From Crossiella sp. S99.2 (lineage in GTDB: Bacteria; Actinomycetota; Actinomycetes; Mycobacteriales; Pseudonocardiaceae), in NCBI RefSeq assembly GCF_023094165.1, contig NZ_JALMDK010000002.1, positions 62,001-126,000 on the forward strand: DNA of 64,000 nucleotides, written 5' to 3'. Position numbers and translations under genes: made by a program. Shown here one piece after another: positions 40,638-49,171 of the stretch. How positions within the stretch are numbered: the stretch's first letter is position 1; each line of letters opens with the position of its first letter. The notes beneath the pieces were generated by a model. The model saw only the letters and a list, made by a program, of their open reading frames with translations. It was not told the origin of the DNA and did no database searches.

Positions 40638-41627
40638 ATGAGCAAGCTGATGATTGGGCGGCGAATGCTGCTGACCCTGGCCGTGGCCGCCGGATCGGTG
40701 CTGGTCCTGCCGACCCAGGCCGGCGCGACGCAGGCCGGCTTACCCGCGGTGATCTCCACCAATGCCCCGCAACTGCACCCCGAAGGCGTGGCCTGGGACC
40801 CGCTGCGGCGGTCCTTCCTGGTCAGCTCACTGCGGCACGGCACGGTGTCGGTGGTCCGCCCGGACGGCCAGGTCCGCACCCTGGCCGCGGACCCGCGGAT
40901 GATCTCCACCTTCGGCGTGCACGTGGACGCCGCCCGCGGGCGGGTGCTGACCGCCTACGGCGACTTCGGCCTCAGCCCGCGCTCCACCCCGGCGACCGTG
41001 CGCAAGTCCGCCGGCCTCGGCGTCTTCGACCTGCGCACCGGCCGCCTGCTGCACCTGGTCGACCTGGCCATCGGCGCCGGTGAGCACGCCGCCAACGACC
41101 TGGCCATCGATCCGGCGGGCAACGCCTACGTCACCGATCCGCTCAGCGACGCGATCTACCGGGTGGACGTGCACGGCCGGGCCTCGGTGCTGGTGCGCGA
41201 TCCGCGCCTGCTCACCAACGGCATCGGCATGAACGGCATCGTCTGGCACCCGCGCGGCCACCTGCTCGCGGTCAACTACGCCACCGGCGTGCTGTGGAAG
41301 ATCCCGCTGGCCAACCCGGCCGCGCTCACCCAGGTCGCCCTGCCCGAACCCCTGGTCGGCGGCGACGGCCTGGACCTGCGCCCGGACGGCTCGCTCACCG
41401 TGGTCACCAACAACCTCTCCGCCCCCGGCCGGGTCGCGATCCGGGTGCTGCGCTCCGCCGACGGCTGGCGCTCGGCCCAGGTCACCCGCCGCGCCGAGCC
41501 GTGGACCGACGCCGAGCCGACCACCGTCACGAGCACCCCGCACGGCAGTTACGTGCTGGACGGCCGCCTCGCCACTCTGCTCGCCGGCAAGCCGGTAGAC
41601 ACCTTCACCCTGCGCCGCCTGGGCTAG
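40638..41627 (+). CDS. Secreted SMP-30/gluconolactonase-like beta-propeller
   Basis: A 329-residue exported protein. The Arg-rich start (MSKLMIGRRMLLTLAVAAGSVLVLPTQAGA) is a signal peptide. The six-bladed propeller shows HPEGVAWDPLRRSFLVSSLRHGTVSVV, AANDLAIDPAGNAYVTDPLSDAIYRVD and NGIVWHPRGHLLAVNYATG, with the acidic and Asn metal-site residues usual in SMP-30. It may be a lactonase or only a binding propeller. GGAG lies four bases before the ATG. Divergent from a MarR gene that likely controls it. Confidence 0.8.
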   Translation: MSKLMIGRRMLLTLAVAAGSVLVLPTQAGATQAGLPAVISTNAPQLHPEGVAWDPLRRSFLVSSLRHGTVSVVRPDGQVRTLAADPRMISTFGVHVDAARGRVLTAYGDFGLSPRSTPATVRKSAGLGVFDLRTGRLLHLVDLAIGAGEHAANDLAIDPAGNAYVTDPLSDAIYRVDVHGRASVLVRDPRLLTNGIGMNGIVWHPRGHLLAVNYATGVLWKIPLANPAALTQVALPEPLVGGDGLDLRPDGSLTVVTNNLSAPGRVAIRVLRSADGWRSAQVTRRAEPWTDAEPTTVTSTPHGSYVLDGRLATLLAGKPVDTFTLRRLG

Positions 41628-42067
41628 AACCGCCTGCGGGACCGGGAGATCACCCTGGCCCGGCGGCAGAGGTCGTCCACGATCTCCGCCTCCGCGGTCG
41701 GGGTGGTTCCGGTGCTGGGATCGCAGCAACTCGGCTTGGTGCGCTTGGTGCTGTCCGAGGGCCGCACCCCGGCCAGCCGGTACAGCAACTCGTAGACGTC
41801 CTGGTCCGGATCGGTGTCGTGCGGCCCGACCAGCAGCACGTAGGCGGAATCGGCGTCGTTGAAGGCGACCACCACCCGGTCCGCGCCCCACAGGTGCCGC
41901 ACGCACAACCGCGGCAACGGCTCCGGCCCGGTCACCCGGTAGGACAGCGCCGCACAGGCCCGATGGCTCAGCTCGTCCAGGAAATGCTCGTAGGCCCGCT
42001 TGGACGGACCACGCAGCGCGGCCACCTGGGCAACGGCGACCGGCGTCTCGATGACGGTGATGGGCAT
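41624..42067 (-). CDS. RelE-like toxin candidate
   Basis: A 147-residue protein. The middle part (HLWGADRVVVAFNDADSAYVLLVGPHDTDPDQDVYELLYRLAG) has the beta-strand pattern and the final Y-x-x-LY-x-L-x-G of RelE/ParE-like small ribonucleases. The C-terminal 45 residues are basic and Ser/Thr rich. It follows an HTH protein gene by 13 bases, the antitoxin-toxin order. The toxin call is inference from pattern and pairing. The stop overlaps the SMP-30-like gene by four bases. Confidence 0.55.
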   Translation of the reverse strand: MPITVIETPVAVAQVAALRGPSKRAYEHFLDELSHRACAALSYRVTGPEPLPRLCVRHLWGADRVVVAFNDADSAYVLLVGPHDTDPDQDVYELLYRLAGVRPSDSTKRTKPSCCDPSTGTTPTAEAEIVDDLCRRARVISRSRRRF

Positions 42068-42080
42068 GGGTTCCGGGTGA

Positions 42081-42527
42081 TCACACCCGCCGCACGACGC
42101 GCCCCTCGCCGCGGTTCATCTGCGCCAGGCTCTCGGCCAGGTCCAGCCGGTCCAGCAACGCCTGATCGCTGAGCCGCCGGTGCACTTCGTCCAGCAACCC
42201 CCGGCTGCGCCCGGCCTGCCGCAGATCCTCCACCAGCAACCGCACCTGGTGCAGCCGCCGCACGTCGATCCGCAACGTCGGATCCACCTGCGCGATGGTC
42301 AGCACACCCTCACTGGCCCAGGCCCGCACCGTCTTCTCGGTCAGCTCCAGCAGCTCCCCGGCCACCGCGGGCCGCACCGGCAACGCACCGGCCAGCCGCT
42401 TCTCCGCCAGGCTGAGCAGTCGCAACCGTCGATCATCGTTGCGCGGCAACGTCTCGGCGACTTCCTCGATCACCTCGATCTCGGCGAAGAGGTCCCGCAA
42501 CTGCTGGGTCTCGGTCACGATCGACAT
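42081..42527 (-). CDS. HTH protein, antitoxin candidate
   Basis: A 148-residue protein. The segment ALPVRPAVAGELLELTEKTVRAWASEGVLTIAQVDPTLRIDVRRLHQVRLLVEDLRQAG is a MerR/excisionase-like helix-turn-helix followed by helices that could bind the partner. ATG 42527 has AAGGGG six bases upstream. A clear promoter precedes it, and the RelE-like gene follows. Function as antitoxin and autoregulator is inferred. Confidence 0.62.
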   Translation of the reverse strand: MSIVTETQQLRDLFAEIEVIEEVAETLPRNDDRRLRLLSLAEKRLAGALPVRPAVAGELLELTEKTVRAWASEGVLTIAQVDPTLRIDVRRLHQVRLLVEDLRQAGRSRGLLDEVHRRLSDQALLDRLDLAESLAQMNRGEGRVVRRV

Positions 42528-42552
42528 GGCCAACCCCTTCCCGTGGCTACCG

Positions 42553-42582
42553 ATTATTCAACTTTTTTCCGGTAGTCGTCAA
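42553..42582 (-). promoter_or_regulatory. Promoter of the HTH/RelE-like pair
   Basis: On the minus strand TTGACG (42582-42577), an 18-base spacer and AATAAT (42558-42553) form a promoter. The A-rich spacer and -10 stand out in this GC-rich sequence. The -10 ends 26 bases before the ATG. Confidence 0.6.
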
Positions 42583-42970
42583 GGGCCGGGCCGTACGCAC
42601 GCGGGCACTGATCGGTAGGCGGCCAGGAACCCCTGCGGTGCCTTGCGCGCGGTCGGCGGGCAAGGCCGAGCCGTCCAGTTCCTTTACCCGTTGATCCCGC
42701 TGTGAAACCTAACGGCAGACTCAGCGCGCAGGACTTTGGTCGACCAAGTCGCGGCGGTCGGATCCGGTTGCGCCGTCGGGGTGATTCCTGTGGTGGCGGC
42801 GAGGGCGAGCAGCCTGACCTTCACGATTCCCCCAGTTGGTCGTTGCCTAACCAGAGGACACCGCTGCCCCGACCGAAGTTGTCACCTGGTGAACACGCGG
42901 GCTCGCCGGAATTGCTCCGTATGGTTGGTCACGTTGACTGCTGTTCACCCTCGCGTGATTGGGTGAGTCC
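42583..42970. other. Intergenic stretch, no gene seen
   Basis: Between the divergent HTH gene and the dienelactone-hydrolase-fold gene. Open frames here have atypical codon use and no Shine-Dalgarno. It should hold the promoter of the downstream gene, but I cannot point to clear hexamers. Confidence 0.5.
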
Positions 42971-43678
42971 ATGACGCAGACCCGCACCGAGACGCTGCTG
43001 CTCACCGACGGCAGCGAACTGCGCTGCACCGTGGCCGAGCCGGACGGGGTGGTACGGGGCGGGCTGGTGCTGCTGCACGAGGCCAGGGGCGTCACCGACG
43101 CGGTCCGCGGGCTGGCCGCCAGCCTGGCCGAGGAGGGCTGGCTGACCGTCGCCCCACACCTCTACCACCGCGACGGCGACGACGAGCAGATCGACTCCGA
43201 GGACGACGACCGGGTCGCGGACAAGGTGAGCCGGCTCTCCGGCGACTCCGTGCTGGCCGACACCGACGCCGCCTTCTCCTGGCTGGCCCAGCGCGAGGTG
43301 GCCGTCGACCGGATGGGCATCGTCGGCTTCGGCCTCGGCGGCGCGGCCGCACTGGTGGTCGCGGCCAGCCGCACCCTGGGCGCGGCGGTGACCATCAACG
43401 GCGGCGGCATCATCGCGCCGCTGTCCGACGGACTGCCCTCGCTGGTCGAGGTGGCCGGTGAGCTGACCTGTCCGTGGCTGGGCATCTACAGCGAGGCGGG
43501 CACCGGCATCCCGGCCGAGGACGTGGCCAAGCTGCGCGACGCCGCCGCCGAGGCCGAGGTGGCCACCGACGTGGTGCGCTACCCCGGGCCGGTCGAGGAC
43601 AGCGGCGCCAAGGACCCGGCCGCGGTGGCCGACGCCTGGCAGCGCACCCTCAACTGGTTCGACGCGCACCTGCGCTGA
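42971..43678 (+). CDS. Dienelactone-hydrolase-fold protein without catalytic triad
   Basis: A 235-residue alpha/beta hydrolase of the DLH family by fold: GLVLLHEARGVTDAVRGLAASLAEEGWLTVAPHLY, then the elbow MGIVGFGLGGAAAL. The family motif is G-x-C-x-G-G; here Cys is replaced by Gly121. The downstream places of the aspartate and histidine read IYSEAGTGIPAEDV and YPGPVEDSGAKD, without the His-containing G-x-x-H-x-F. So it is probably not a hydrolase, although it keeps the fold and the HE-x-x-G oxyanion region. ATG 42971 was chosen over a GTG-type start four codons upstream. Confidence 0.78.
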   Translation: MTQTRTETLLLTDGSELRCTVAEPDGVVRGGLVLLHEARGVTDAVRGLAASLAEEGWLTVAPHLYHRDGDDEQIDSEDDDRVADKVSRLSGDSVLADTDAAFSWLAQREVAVDRMGIVGFGLGGAAALVVAASRTLGAAVTINGGGIIAPLSDGLPSLVEVAGELTCPWLGIYSEAGTGIPAEDVAKLRDAAAEAEVATDVVRYPGPVEDSGAKDPAAVADAWQRTLNWFDAHLR

Positions 43679-43842
43679 TCCCCGTTCCGGGTATCCTCAC
43701 CCTGTGTGAACACCGGTTTTTCCGGGTGACGAATTTCCCGGGAACCGCACAGGCCCCCCAGTGCGTCTGACACGATGTCGGCGGGTTCCCACTCCGAGGG
43801 GCTCCCGGATACCACTGAACAGGTCGTAAGGGGAGAGCGCAC

Positions 43843-44148
43843 ATGAGTTACGGCGCTTCACTGGAGGAGATGCGGCGCGCCGCCCAGGACGTCCGCAAGG
43901 TCAACGGCGATGTGGACAACCAGCTGCGCAGGCTGCGTCAGGCCGTCCAGGACGTGAAGTCGTTCTGGCGTGGCGACGCGGCCAAGGCGTTCGACGGGCT
44001 CATGGACCAGTGGGACCAGGACGCCCTCAAGCTGAATCTCGCGCTGAATGACATCGCGTCCAATCTGGACAAGATGCACAGCGGTTACGCCCAGCAGGAA
44101 GAGCAGCACCAGCAGGGCATGAGCAAGATCCAGAACGAGCTGGGCTGA
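43843..44148 (+). CDS. WXG100-family (ESAT-6-like) protein, first of pair
   Basis: A 101-residue helical-hairpin protein of the Esx/WXG100 type. The turn is SFWRGDAAKAF, a W-x-G motif, and the C-terminal secretion signal Y-x3-[D/E] is YAQQE. An AAGGGGAG Shine-Dalgarno precedes the ATG. It is followed 25 bases later by a second Esx protein, so they probably form a secreted heterodimer via a type VII system, whose EccC and other parts are not in this window. Confidence 0.85.
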   Translation: MSYGASLEEMRRAAQDVRKVNGDVDNQLRRLRQAVQDVKSFWRGDAAKAFDGLMDQWDQDALKLNLALNDIASNLDKMHSGYAQQEEQHQQGMSKIQNELG

Positions 44149-44173
44149 GCGCGGGACAACGGGAGCGAAGACG

Positions 44174-44464
44174 ATGAGCGGCGAAATCGAAGTCAGTTTC
44201 GAGCAGCTGGGCAACACCGCCGAGAAGGTGCGTAGCACCACCGCCGAGCTGGAGCGCCTGCTGGGCGACCTCAAGGCCAACCTGGCCCCGACCGCGGCCA
44301 GCTGGTCCGGTAAGGCAGCCGAGGCGTGGCAGGGGCACCAGCAGCGCTGGGACTCCTCCTACGAAGACCTCAAGGGTGTGCTCGGCCAGATCGGCCGCGC
44401 GCTGGAGAGCGCCAACCAGAACTACCAGGACGCGGAATCCCGCAACGTCAAGCGCTGGGGCTGA
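44174..44464 (+). CDS. WXG100-family (ESAT-6-like) protein, second of pair
   Basis: A 96-residue Esx/WXG100 protein: helical hairpin with the turn ASWSGKAAEAW (W-x-G) and a C-terminal YQDAE (Y-x3-E). The pairing with the preceding gene is the classic EsxB/EsxA order. No PE/PPE, EspG or Ecc gene is near, so the pair must use a type VII apparatus encoded elsewhere. Target or role unknown. Confidence 0.87.
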   Translation: MSGEIEVSFEQLGNTAEKVRSTTAELERLLGDLKANLAPTAASWSGKAAEAWQGHQQRWDSSYEDLKGVLGQIGRALESANQNYQDAESRNVKRWG

Positions 44465-44583
44465 CCCCTTCGCGCTGAGCCTCGCGACCCCGGCCGGAAC
44501 ACGCGGTGCGGGGTCGTTCGGCGTTCTGGGACGCTGCTCACCACACCTGGCCTGATCGGCGGCGATCAGCTAGGAACTCAGAC

Positions 44584-46593
44584 ATGACCGACTCCACGCC
44601 CGGCAACGACGCCGGAGTGCCGGAACTGCTGTGGCAACCCCAACCAGGCCGGGTCGGGGCCAGCCGGATGGCGGCCTTCCGCGGCTGGCTGCGCACCCAG
44701 CACGGACTGGACCTGGCCGACTACCCGGCACTGTGGCAGTGGTCCACCAGCGATCTGCCCGCGTTCTGGGGCGCACTGGCGGACTTCCTCGACGTGACCT
44801 TCCACGAGCGGCCGAGGGCGGTGCTCGGCTCCACGGCGATGCCGGGCGCCGAGTGGTTCCCCGGCAGCACGCTCAACTACGCCGAGCACGCGCTGCGCCC
44901 AGGCCCCGGCAAGGGCGAGGGGGACCCGGCGGTGGAGTTCGTCCGCGAGGACGGCCTCAGCGCCCGGCTGACCTACGGCGAACTGCGCGCCAAGGTGGCC
45001 GCCGCCCGCGCCGGCCTGCGTGAACTGGGCGTGCGCCAGGGCGACCGGGTGGCCGCGCTGGTGCCCAACTCGCCGGACACCCTGATCGCCTTCCTGGCCG
45101 CGGCCAGCCTCGGCGCGGTGTGGTCCTCCTGCTCGCCGGACTTCGGCGCGCGGGCCATCTCCGACCGGTTCACCCAGATCGAGCCGACCGTGCTGATCGC
45201 GGTCAACGGCTACGTCTACAACGGCCGGTCCTTCGACACCCGGCCCACCGTGGAGCGGCTGCGCGGGGAGATCCCCGGGCTGCGCGCCACCGTGCTGGTG
45301 GACTACCTGGGCAACGGCGCCACCCAGCCGGGCACCCAGGACTGGACCGAACTACTCGACCGGCACCAGGACGCGCCGCCGGGCTTCGACCCGGTGCCCT
45401 TCGACCACCCGCTGTGGATCCTCTACTCCTCTGGCACCACCGGCCTGCCCAAGGGCATCGTGCACGGCCACGGCGGCATCGTGCTCGAACACCTCAAATC
45501 CCTTGCCCTGCACGCGGATCTGGGCCCAGGCGACCGGTTCCTGTGGTTCACCACCACCGGCTGGATGATGTGGAACTACCTCGTCTCCGGCCTGATGGCA
45601 GGCTGCACCGTGGTGCTCTTCGACGGCAGCCCCGGCTATCCCGACCTCGGCGCGCTGTGGCGGGTGGTGGAACGGCTCAAGGTCACCTACTTCGGCACCT
45701 CCGCGCCGTACGTGCAGTCCTGCCTCAAGCGCGGCCTGCGCCCGGCCGAGCAGCACGACCTGTCCGCGCTGCGGGTGATCGGCTCCACCGGCGCCCCGCT
45801 GAGCCCGGAGGGCTTCGGCTGGCTGGCCGAGCACGTGGGCGAGCACATCCAGATCGCCAGCGTCTCCGGCGGCACCGACCTGTGCACCGCCTTCGTCGGC
45901 GCGGCCCCGGATGTGCCGGTGTGGCTGGGCGAGATCTCCTGCCGGCTGCTCGGCGCGGCGGTGGCCGCCTACGACGAGGCGGGCAACCCGGTGGCCGACG
46001 AGGTCGGCGAACTGGTGATCACCGCGCCGATGCCGTCCATGCCGGTGTTCTTCTGGCGGGACCCCGACGGCAGCCGGTTGCGGGAGGCGTATTTCGAGAC
46101 CTACCCGGGTATCTGGCGGCACGGCGACTGGATCCGGATCACCCCGCGCGGGTCCTGCGTGATCTACGGCCGGAGTGATTCCACTCTCAATCGCGGTGGC
46201 GTGCGGATGGGCACCAGCGAGTTCTACCGGGTGGTGGAGGGCTTCGAGGAGGTGCTGGACTCGCTGGTCATCGACACCTCGGGGGCCGGCCAGACCGACG
46301 GTGAGCTGCTCTGTTTCCTGGTGCTGGCGCCGGGGATCGAGCTGGCCGAGGTGGAGCCGCGGCTGCGCGCCGAACTGCGCGGGGCGCTCTCACCCAGGCA
46401 CGTGCCGAACCGGTTCCTGGCCATCACCGACGTGCCGCGCACGCTCAACGGGAAGAAGTGCGAGGTGCCGGTGAAGAAGATCCTGGCGGGCATGCCGCCG
46501 GAGCGGGCGGTCAGCCGGGACGCGCTGACCAATCCGGAGGCCCTGCGGCCGTTCGAGGAGCTGGCCGCAAAGGCCGCCGGAACCAGGCCGTGA
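44584..46593 (+). CDS. Acetoacetyl-CoA synthetase
   Basis: A 669-residue acyl-CoA synthetase of the AacS/ACS type. The N-terminal ACAS_N region has WFPGSTLNYAEHAL, followed by the AMP-binding motif ILYSSGTTGLPKGIVHGHGG, the FLWFTTTGWMMWNYLVSGL segment that marks AacS proteins, FGTSAPYVQSCLK, and the C-terminal catalytic lysine region PRTLNGKKCEVPVKKI. It activates acetoacetate to acetoacetyl-CoA with ATP in the cytosol, feeding ketone-body carbon to lipids or the TCA cycle. A thiolase 5 kb downstream could act on the product. ATG 44584. Confidence 0.9.
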   Translation: MTDSTPGNDAGVPELLWQPQPGRVGASRMAAFRGWLRTQHGLDLADYPALWQWSTSDLPAFWGALADFLDVTFHERPRAVLGSTAMPGAEWFPGSTLNYAEHALRPGPGKGEGDPAVEFVREDGLSARLTYGELRAKVAAARAGLRELGVRQGDRVAALVPNSPDTLIAFLAAASLGAVWSSCSPDFGARAISDRFTQIEPTVLIAVNGYVYNGRSFDTRPTVERLRGEIPGLRATVLVDYLGNGATQPGTQDWTELLDRHQDAPPGFDPVPFDHPLWILYSSGTTGLPKGIVHGHGGIVLEHLKSLALHADLGPGDRFLWFTTTGWMMWNYLVSGLMAGCTVVLFDGSPGYPDLGALWRVVERLKVTYFGTSAPYVQSCLKRGLRPAEQHDLSALRVIGSTGAPLSPEGFGWLAEHVGEHIQIASVSGGTDLCTAFVGAAPDVPVWLGEISCRLLGAAVAAYDEAGNPVADEVGELVITAPMPSMPVFFWRDPDGSRLREAYFETYPGIWRHGDWIRITPRGSCVIYGRSDSTLNRGGVRMGTSEFYRVVEGFEEVLDSLVIDTSGAGQTDGELLCFLVLAPGIELAEVEPRLRAELRGALSPRHVPNRFLAITDVPRTLNGKKCEVPVKKILAGMPPERAVSRDALTNPEALRPFEELAAKAAGTRP

Positions 46594-46607
46594 CGTGCGG
46601 AGACGTT

Positions 46608-46628
46608 TTCGGTAAGGGAATTACCGAA
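46608..46628 (+). terminator. Hairpin after the acetoacetyl-CoA synthetase gene
   Basis: TTCGGTAA-gggaa-TTACCGAA begins 15 bases after the stop, an 8-pair stem with a 5-base loop. No U-tract follows. Confidence 0.5.
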
Positions 46629-46876
46629 GTGTCATCCGATCGAGTGTTGCCAAGCTTGTGCGGCGGGTGAAACCGTCTGCCCGTGTCCACCGGACGTGGG
46701 ACTGAGTGGACGCAGGGGATGATCCGGACGGACGGGTCGTTCGCGATCATGGGAAACCGTGATGGACAGTCGGGGCAGGGCGGTAAACGCCCTGCTCCGG
46801 CCCCTGATGACCCCCCGTTTTGGCGGATCCTCCGGGGGTGTGTAAAGTACTGATCCGGCGGCCCCACAAGGCCCCG

Positions 46877-46967
46877 GGAGGCTTCGCCTAGTCTGGTCTA
46901 TGGCGCCGCACTGCTAATGCGGTTGGGGGCTTCAACCCCCTCCCGGGTTCAAATCCCGGAGCCTCCG
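46877..46967 (+). tRNA. tRNA-Ser (GCT)
   Basis: Acceptor GGAGGCT pairs with AGCCTCC, loop CTGCTAA gives anticodon GCT, the variable arm is long (GGGGGCTTCAACCCCC), GGTTCAAATCC lies in the T-arm and the discriminator is G. CCA is not encoded. Confidence 0.95.
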
Positions 46968-47005
46968 CAGTGCTTGGCTTCGGTCAGGCCACAACTGAAG
47001 ATGAT

Positions 47006-47081
47006 GCGCTCGTAGCTCAACGGATAGAGCACTTGACTACGGATCAAGAGGTTGCAGGTTCGAATCCTGCCGAGCGCGCCA
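47006..47081 (+). tRNA. tRNA-Arg (ACG)
   Basis: Acceptor GCGCTCG pairs with CGAGCGC, D-arm TAGCTCAACGGATAGAGCA, anticodon loop CTACGGA gives ACG (A34 to be deaminated to inosine by TadA, encoded at 57788), T-arm GGTTCGAATCC, and the CCA end is encoded. It follows tRNA-Ser(GCT) by 38 bases. Confidence 0.96.
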
Positions 47082-47084
47082 CCC

Positions 47085-47113
47085 AAAGAACTGCCGCATG
47101 TCGGCAGTTCTTT
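47085..47113 (+). terminator. Terminator after tRNA-Arg
   Basis: AAAGAACTGCCG-catgt-CGGCAGTTCTTT is a perfect 12-pair stem, ending in a T-rich stretch. It starts three bases after the CCA end. Confidence 0.85.
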
Positions 47114-47120
47114 GCTTTCT

Positions 47121-47307
47121 GTGCTAGACTGGGTCCCATCAGTTGGATGCAGTCATCTTTTCCTCGAACGTTGTGAAGCGCCCGCAGGAATTTTGACCGG
47201 CGGGCTCGCGCGTTCGGGAGGGCATCTCCCTTCATCGCACCGGCCTGCCTGCGGCAGCTGTCGGCCTGCGAGGTGCAGGTCGCGAAGAGTGCAATCAGGG
47301 AGATTAG
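47121..47307 (+). promoter_or_regulatory. Long 5' leader of the cold-shock gene
   Basis: TGTGCTAGACT (47120-47130) could be an extended -10; transcription from there gives a leader of about 170 bases before the ATG at 47308. Long structured leaders are usual for csp genes and let the message respond to cold. GGGAGATT precedes the start. The -35 is not clear. Confidence 0.4.
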
Positions 47308-47511
47308 ATGGCTAAGGGCACTGTGAAGTGGTTCAACGGCGAGAAGGGCTTCGGCTTCATCGCCCAGACTGACGGCGGTCCGGACGTCTTCGTCCACTTC
47401 AGTGCTATCCAGGGCAACGGTTACCGCACCCTGGAGGAGAACCAGCCGGTCGAGTTCGAGATCACGCAGGGCCCCAAGGGCCCGCAGGCGGAGCAGGTGC
47501 GCGCCGTCTGA
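47308..47511 (+). CDS. Cold-shock protein, CspA family
   Basis: A 67-residue cold-shock domain: [18 protein letters not shown] (RNP1, KGFGFI) and [10 protein letters not shown] (RNP2, VFVHF), ending in a short acidic-basic tail. It binds single-stranded RNA or DNA and melts RNA structure during cold or growth changes. A leader of roughly 170 bases and a terminator hairpin 24 bases after the stop frame it as a single-gene unit. Confidence 0.95.
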   Translation: MAKGTVKWFNGEKGFGFIAQTDGGPDVFVHFSAIQGNGYRTLEENQPVEFEITQGPKGPQAEQVRAV

Positions 47512-47534
47512 GGCGTACCACCACGTAGCTCTGT

Positions 47535-47567
47535 CGAAGCCCACACCGCTCGCCGGTGTGGGCTTCG
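47535..47567 (+). terminator. Terminator after the cold-shock gene
   Basis: CGAAGCCCACACCG-ctcgc-CGGTGTGGGCTTCG, a perfect 14-pair stem, followed by CTGCATT. Confidence 0.8.
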
Positions 47568-47989
47568 CTGCATTCGCGGTAGGTTACGGCCGAGTTTGCT
47601 AACGGATTGATATCGGGGAGATCCCGAAATGGCAACTACCCTCACGGCGGGGTTTCGCGCATGACTGCCAGATTAGTTTCGCAGTGTAGCCGACTTTCTT
47701 CTGTTCAGAAGTAACGCGACCCCATAATGCGAGGTCAAAAGGGTGTGCTACCGCCATCGGTAAGACGAATGAATTAGGCCGAATGGCGTAGTGATCGATA
47801 GCTCTCGGTAAGGGATTGTGTACCCACCCCTGGGGGCAGCCCATTGGACCCCGGCGGTACTGTCCGTCGCGTTCTCGCCCCGATCATGCCCCTTGAATCG
47901 GCCTCGTCCGGGTGAGTACCAGCGCTGACACCTCGTATCCCCACATGCCCGTTCTGGGAGTTCTCACACTTCCGGCGGGAAGGAGAGTT
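47568..47989. other. Intergenic stretch, relatively AT-rich, no gene seen
   Basis: Between the cold-shock terminator and the thioester-domain gene. Its base composition is clearly less GC-rich than the genes around it. No open frame has convincing codon use. It probably holds the promoter of the surface-protein gene; GGAAGGAGAG at 47978-47987 is that gene's ribosome binding site. Confidence 0.5.
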
Positions 47990-49144
47990 ATGGCATCCCG
48001 GTTGCGCGCCGCGCGCCTAGGCGCGGTGCTCCTCACTGCGACCGCGATTTCGCTGGTTTCCGCCGCCCCCGCCATGGCCCAGACCAAGGCCAAGGTCGAC
48101 AAGACCGCCAACGAGGGGAACTTCCACGTTCGCCTCAACGACGGCAAGTCCGTCCCGACCCTGCTCATCGGCCTGCGCCTGCCCGACGGCACCGCGCTCA
48201 AGACGTACTGCGTCGAGCTGACCGTGGGCGTGCGCGACAACGCGCAGATGATCGAGTCCCCGTGGAGCAAGTACCCGGGTGCTGACAGCAAGGGTCACGA
48301 CAACCAGTCCGACTTCAAGTCCAGCCCGGACAAGGTCAACTGGATCCTGCACCACTCCTACCCGACCATCGACGTGGCCGAGCTGGGCAAGACCGTCGGC
48401 GCCGACCTCGACAACAACGAGGCCATCGCCGGCACCCAGGCCGCGATCTGGCACTTCAGCAACAAGGTCAGCCTGCACGACAACAACACGCCGGACGTCA
48501 AGGCCGTCTACAAGTACCTGACCGGCGAGAAGAACGTGGGCATGAAGAACCAGCCCGCGCCCTCGCTGGAGCTGACCCCCGAGCAGCTGGCGGGCAACGC
48601 CGGCAGCAAGATCGGTCCGTTCATGGTCAAGTCCACCGCGGAGAAGATCAAGCTCACCGCGGACGCGCCCAAGGGCGTGAAGGTGGTCGACAAGGCGGGC
48701 AAGGAGATTACCGAGGCCACCAACGGCCAGGAGATCTTCGTCGACGTCCCCGCGGACGCCCCGGCAGGCAAGGCCGGCTTCAAGCTGGAAGCCACCACCA
48801 AGATCGACAAGGGCCGGCTGTTCGTCGCCAACGACGGCAAGCCCTCGCAGACCCTGATCCTGGCCCAGGCGACCAACGCCAAGCTGGCCGCACAGGCCAA
48901 GGTCGACTGGAAGGCGGCTCCGGTCACCACCAAGCCGACCACCAGCACCACCACCCAGGCGCCGACCACGACCTCCAAGACCGAGGTCCCGGCGACCACC
49001 ACCAGCCCGGTTCCCCCGGTGAAGAACACCGGCGGCCTGGCCAACACCGGCGCCTCGGTGATCACCCTGTCGCTGGTCGGCGTGGTGCTGCTCGGCGGCG
49101 GTGCGCTCGCCCTGGTGCTCCAGCGTCGCCGCAAGCGCGCCTGA
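47990..49144 (+). CDS. Cell-wall-anchored thioester-domain (TQXA) surface protein
   Basis: A 384-residue surface protein. A signal peptide ends at AMAQ (about residue 31). The thioester domain holds Cys74 (KTYCVEL) and Gln150 (AGTQAAIWHF), the pair that forms an internal thioester able to bind host or other surface amines. A beta domain follows, then a Thr/Pro-rich stalk (310-345), the sortase motif LANTG at 350-354 (LAxTG, class E type), a membrane span and the RRRKRA tail. It should be covalently attached to peptidoglycan and act as an adhesin or hyphal surface factor. Sortase is not in the window. Confidence 0.88.
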   Translation: MASRLRAARLGAVLLTATAISLVSAAPAMAQTKAKVDKTANEGNFHVRLNDGKSVPTLLIGLRLPDGTALKTYCVELTVGVRDNAQMIESPWSKYPGADSKGHDNQSDFKSSPDKVNWILHHSYPTIDVAELGKTVGADLDNNEAIAGTQAAIWHFSNKVSLHDNNTPDVKAVYKYLTGEKNVGMKNQPAPSLELTPEQLAGNAGSKIGPFMVKSTAEKIKLTADAPKGVKVVDKAGKEITEATNGQEIFVDVPADAPAGKAGFKLEATTKIDKGRLFVANDGKPSQTLILAQATNAKLAAQAKVDWKAAPVTTKPTTSTTTQAPTTTSKTEVPATTTSPVPPVKNTGGLANTGASVITLSLVGVVLLGGGALALVLQRRRKRA

Positions 49145-49171
49145 GTCCGCACGGCTAGCTAGTCAAGACCG

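Noticed and set aside
42702..42974. Small open frames upstream of the dienelactone-hydrolase-fold gene
   Set aside because: No ribosome site, atypical codon use and no recognisable protein.
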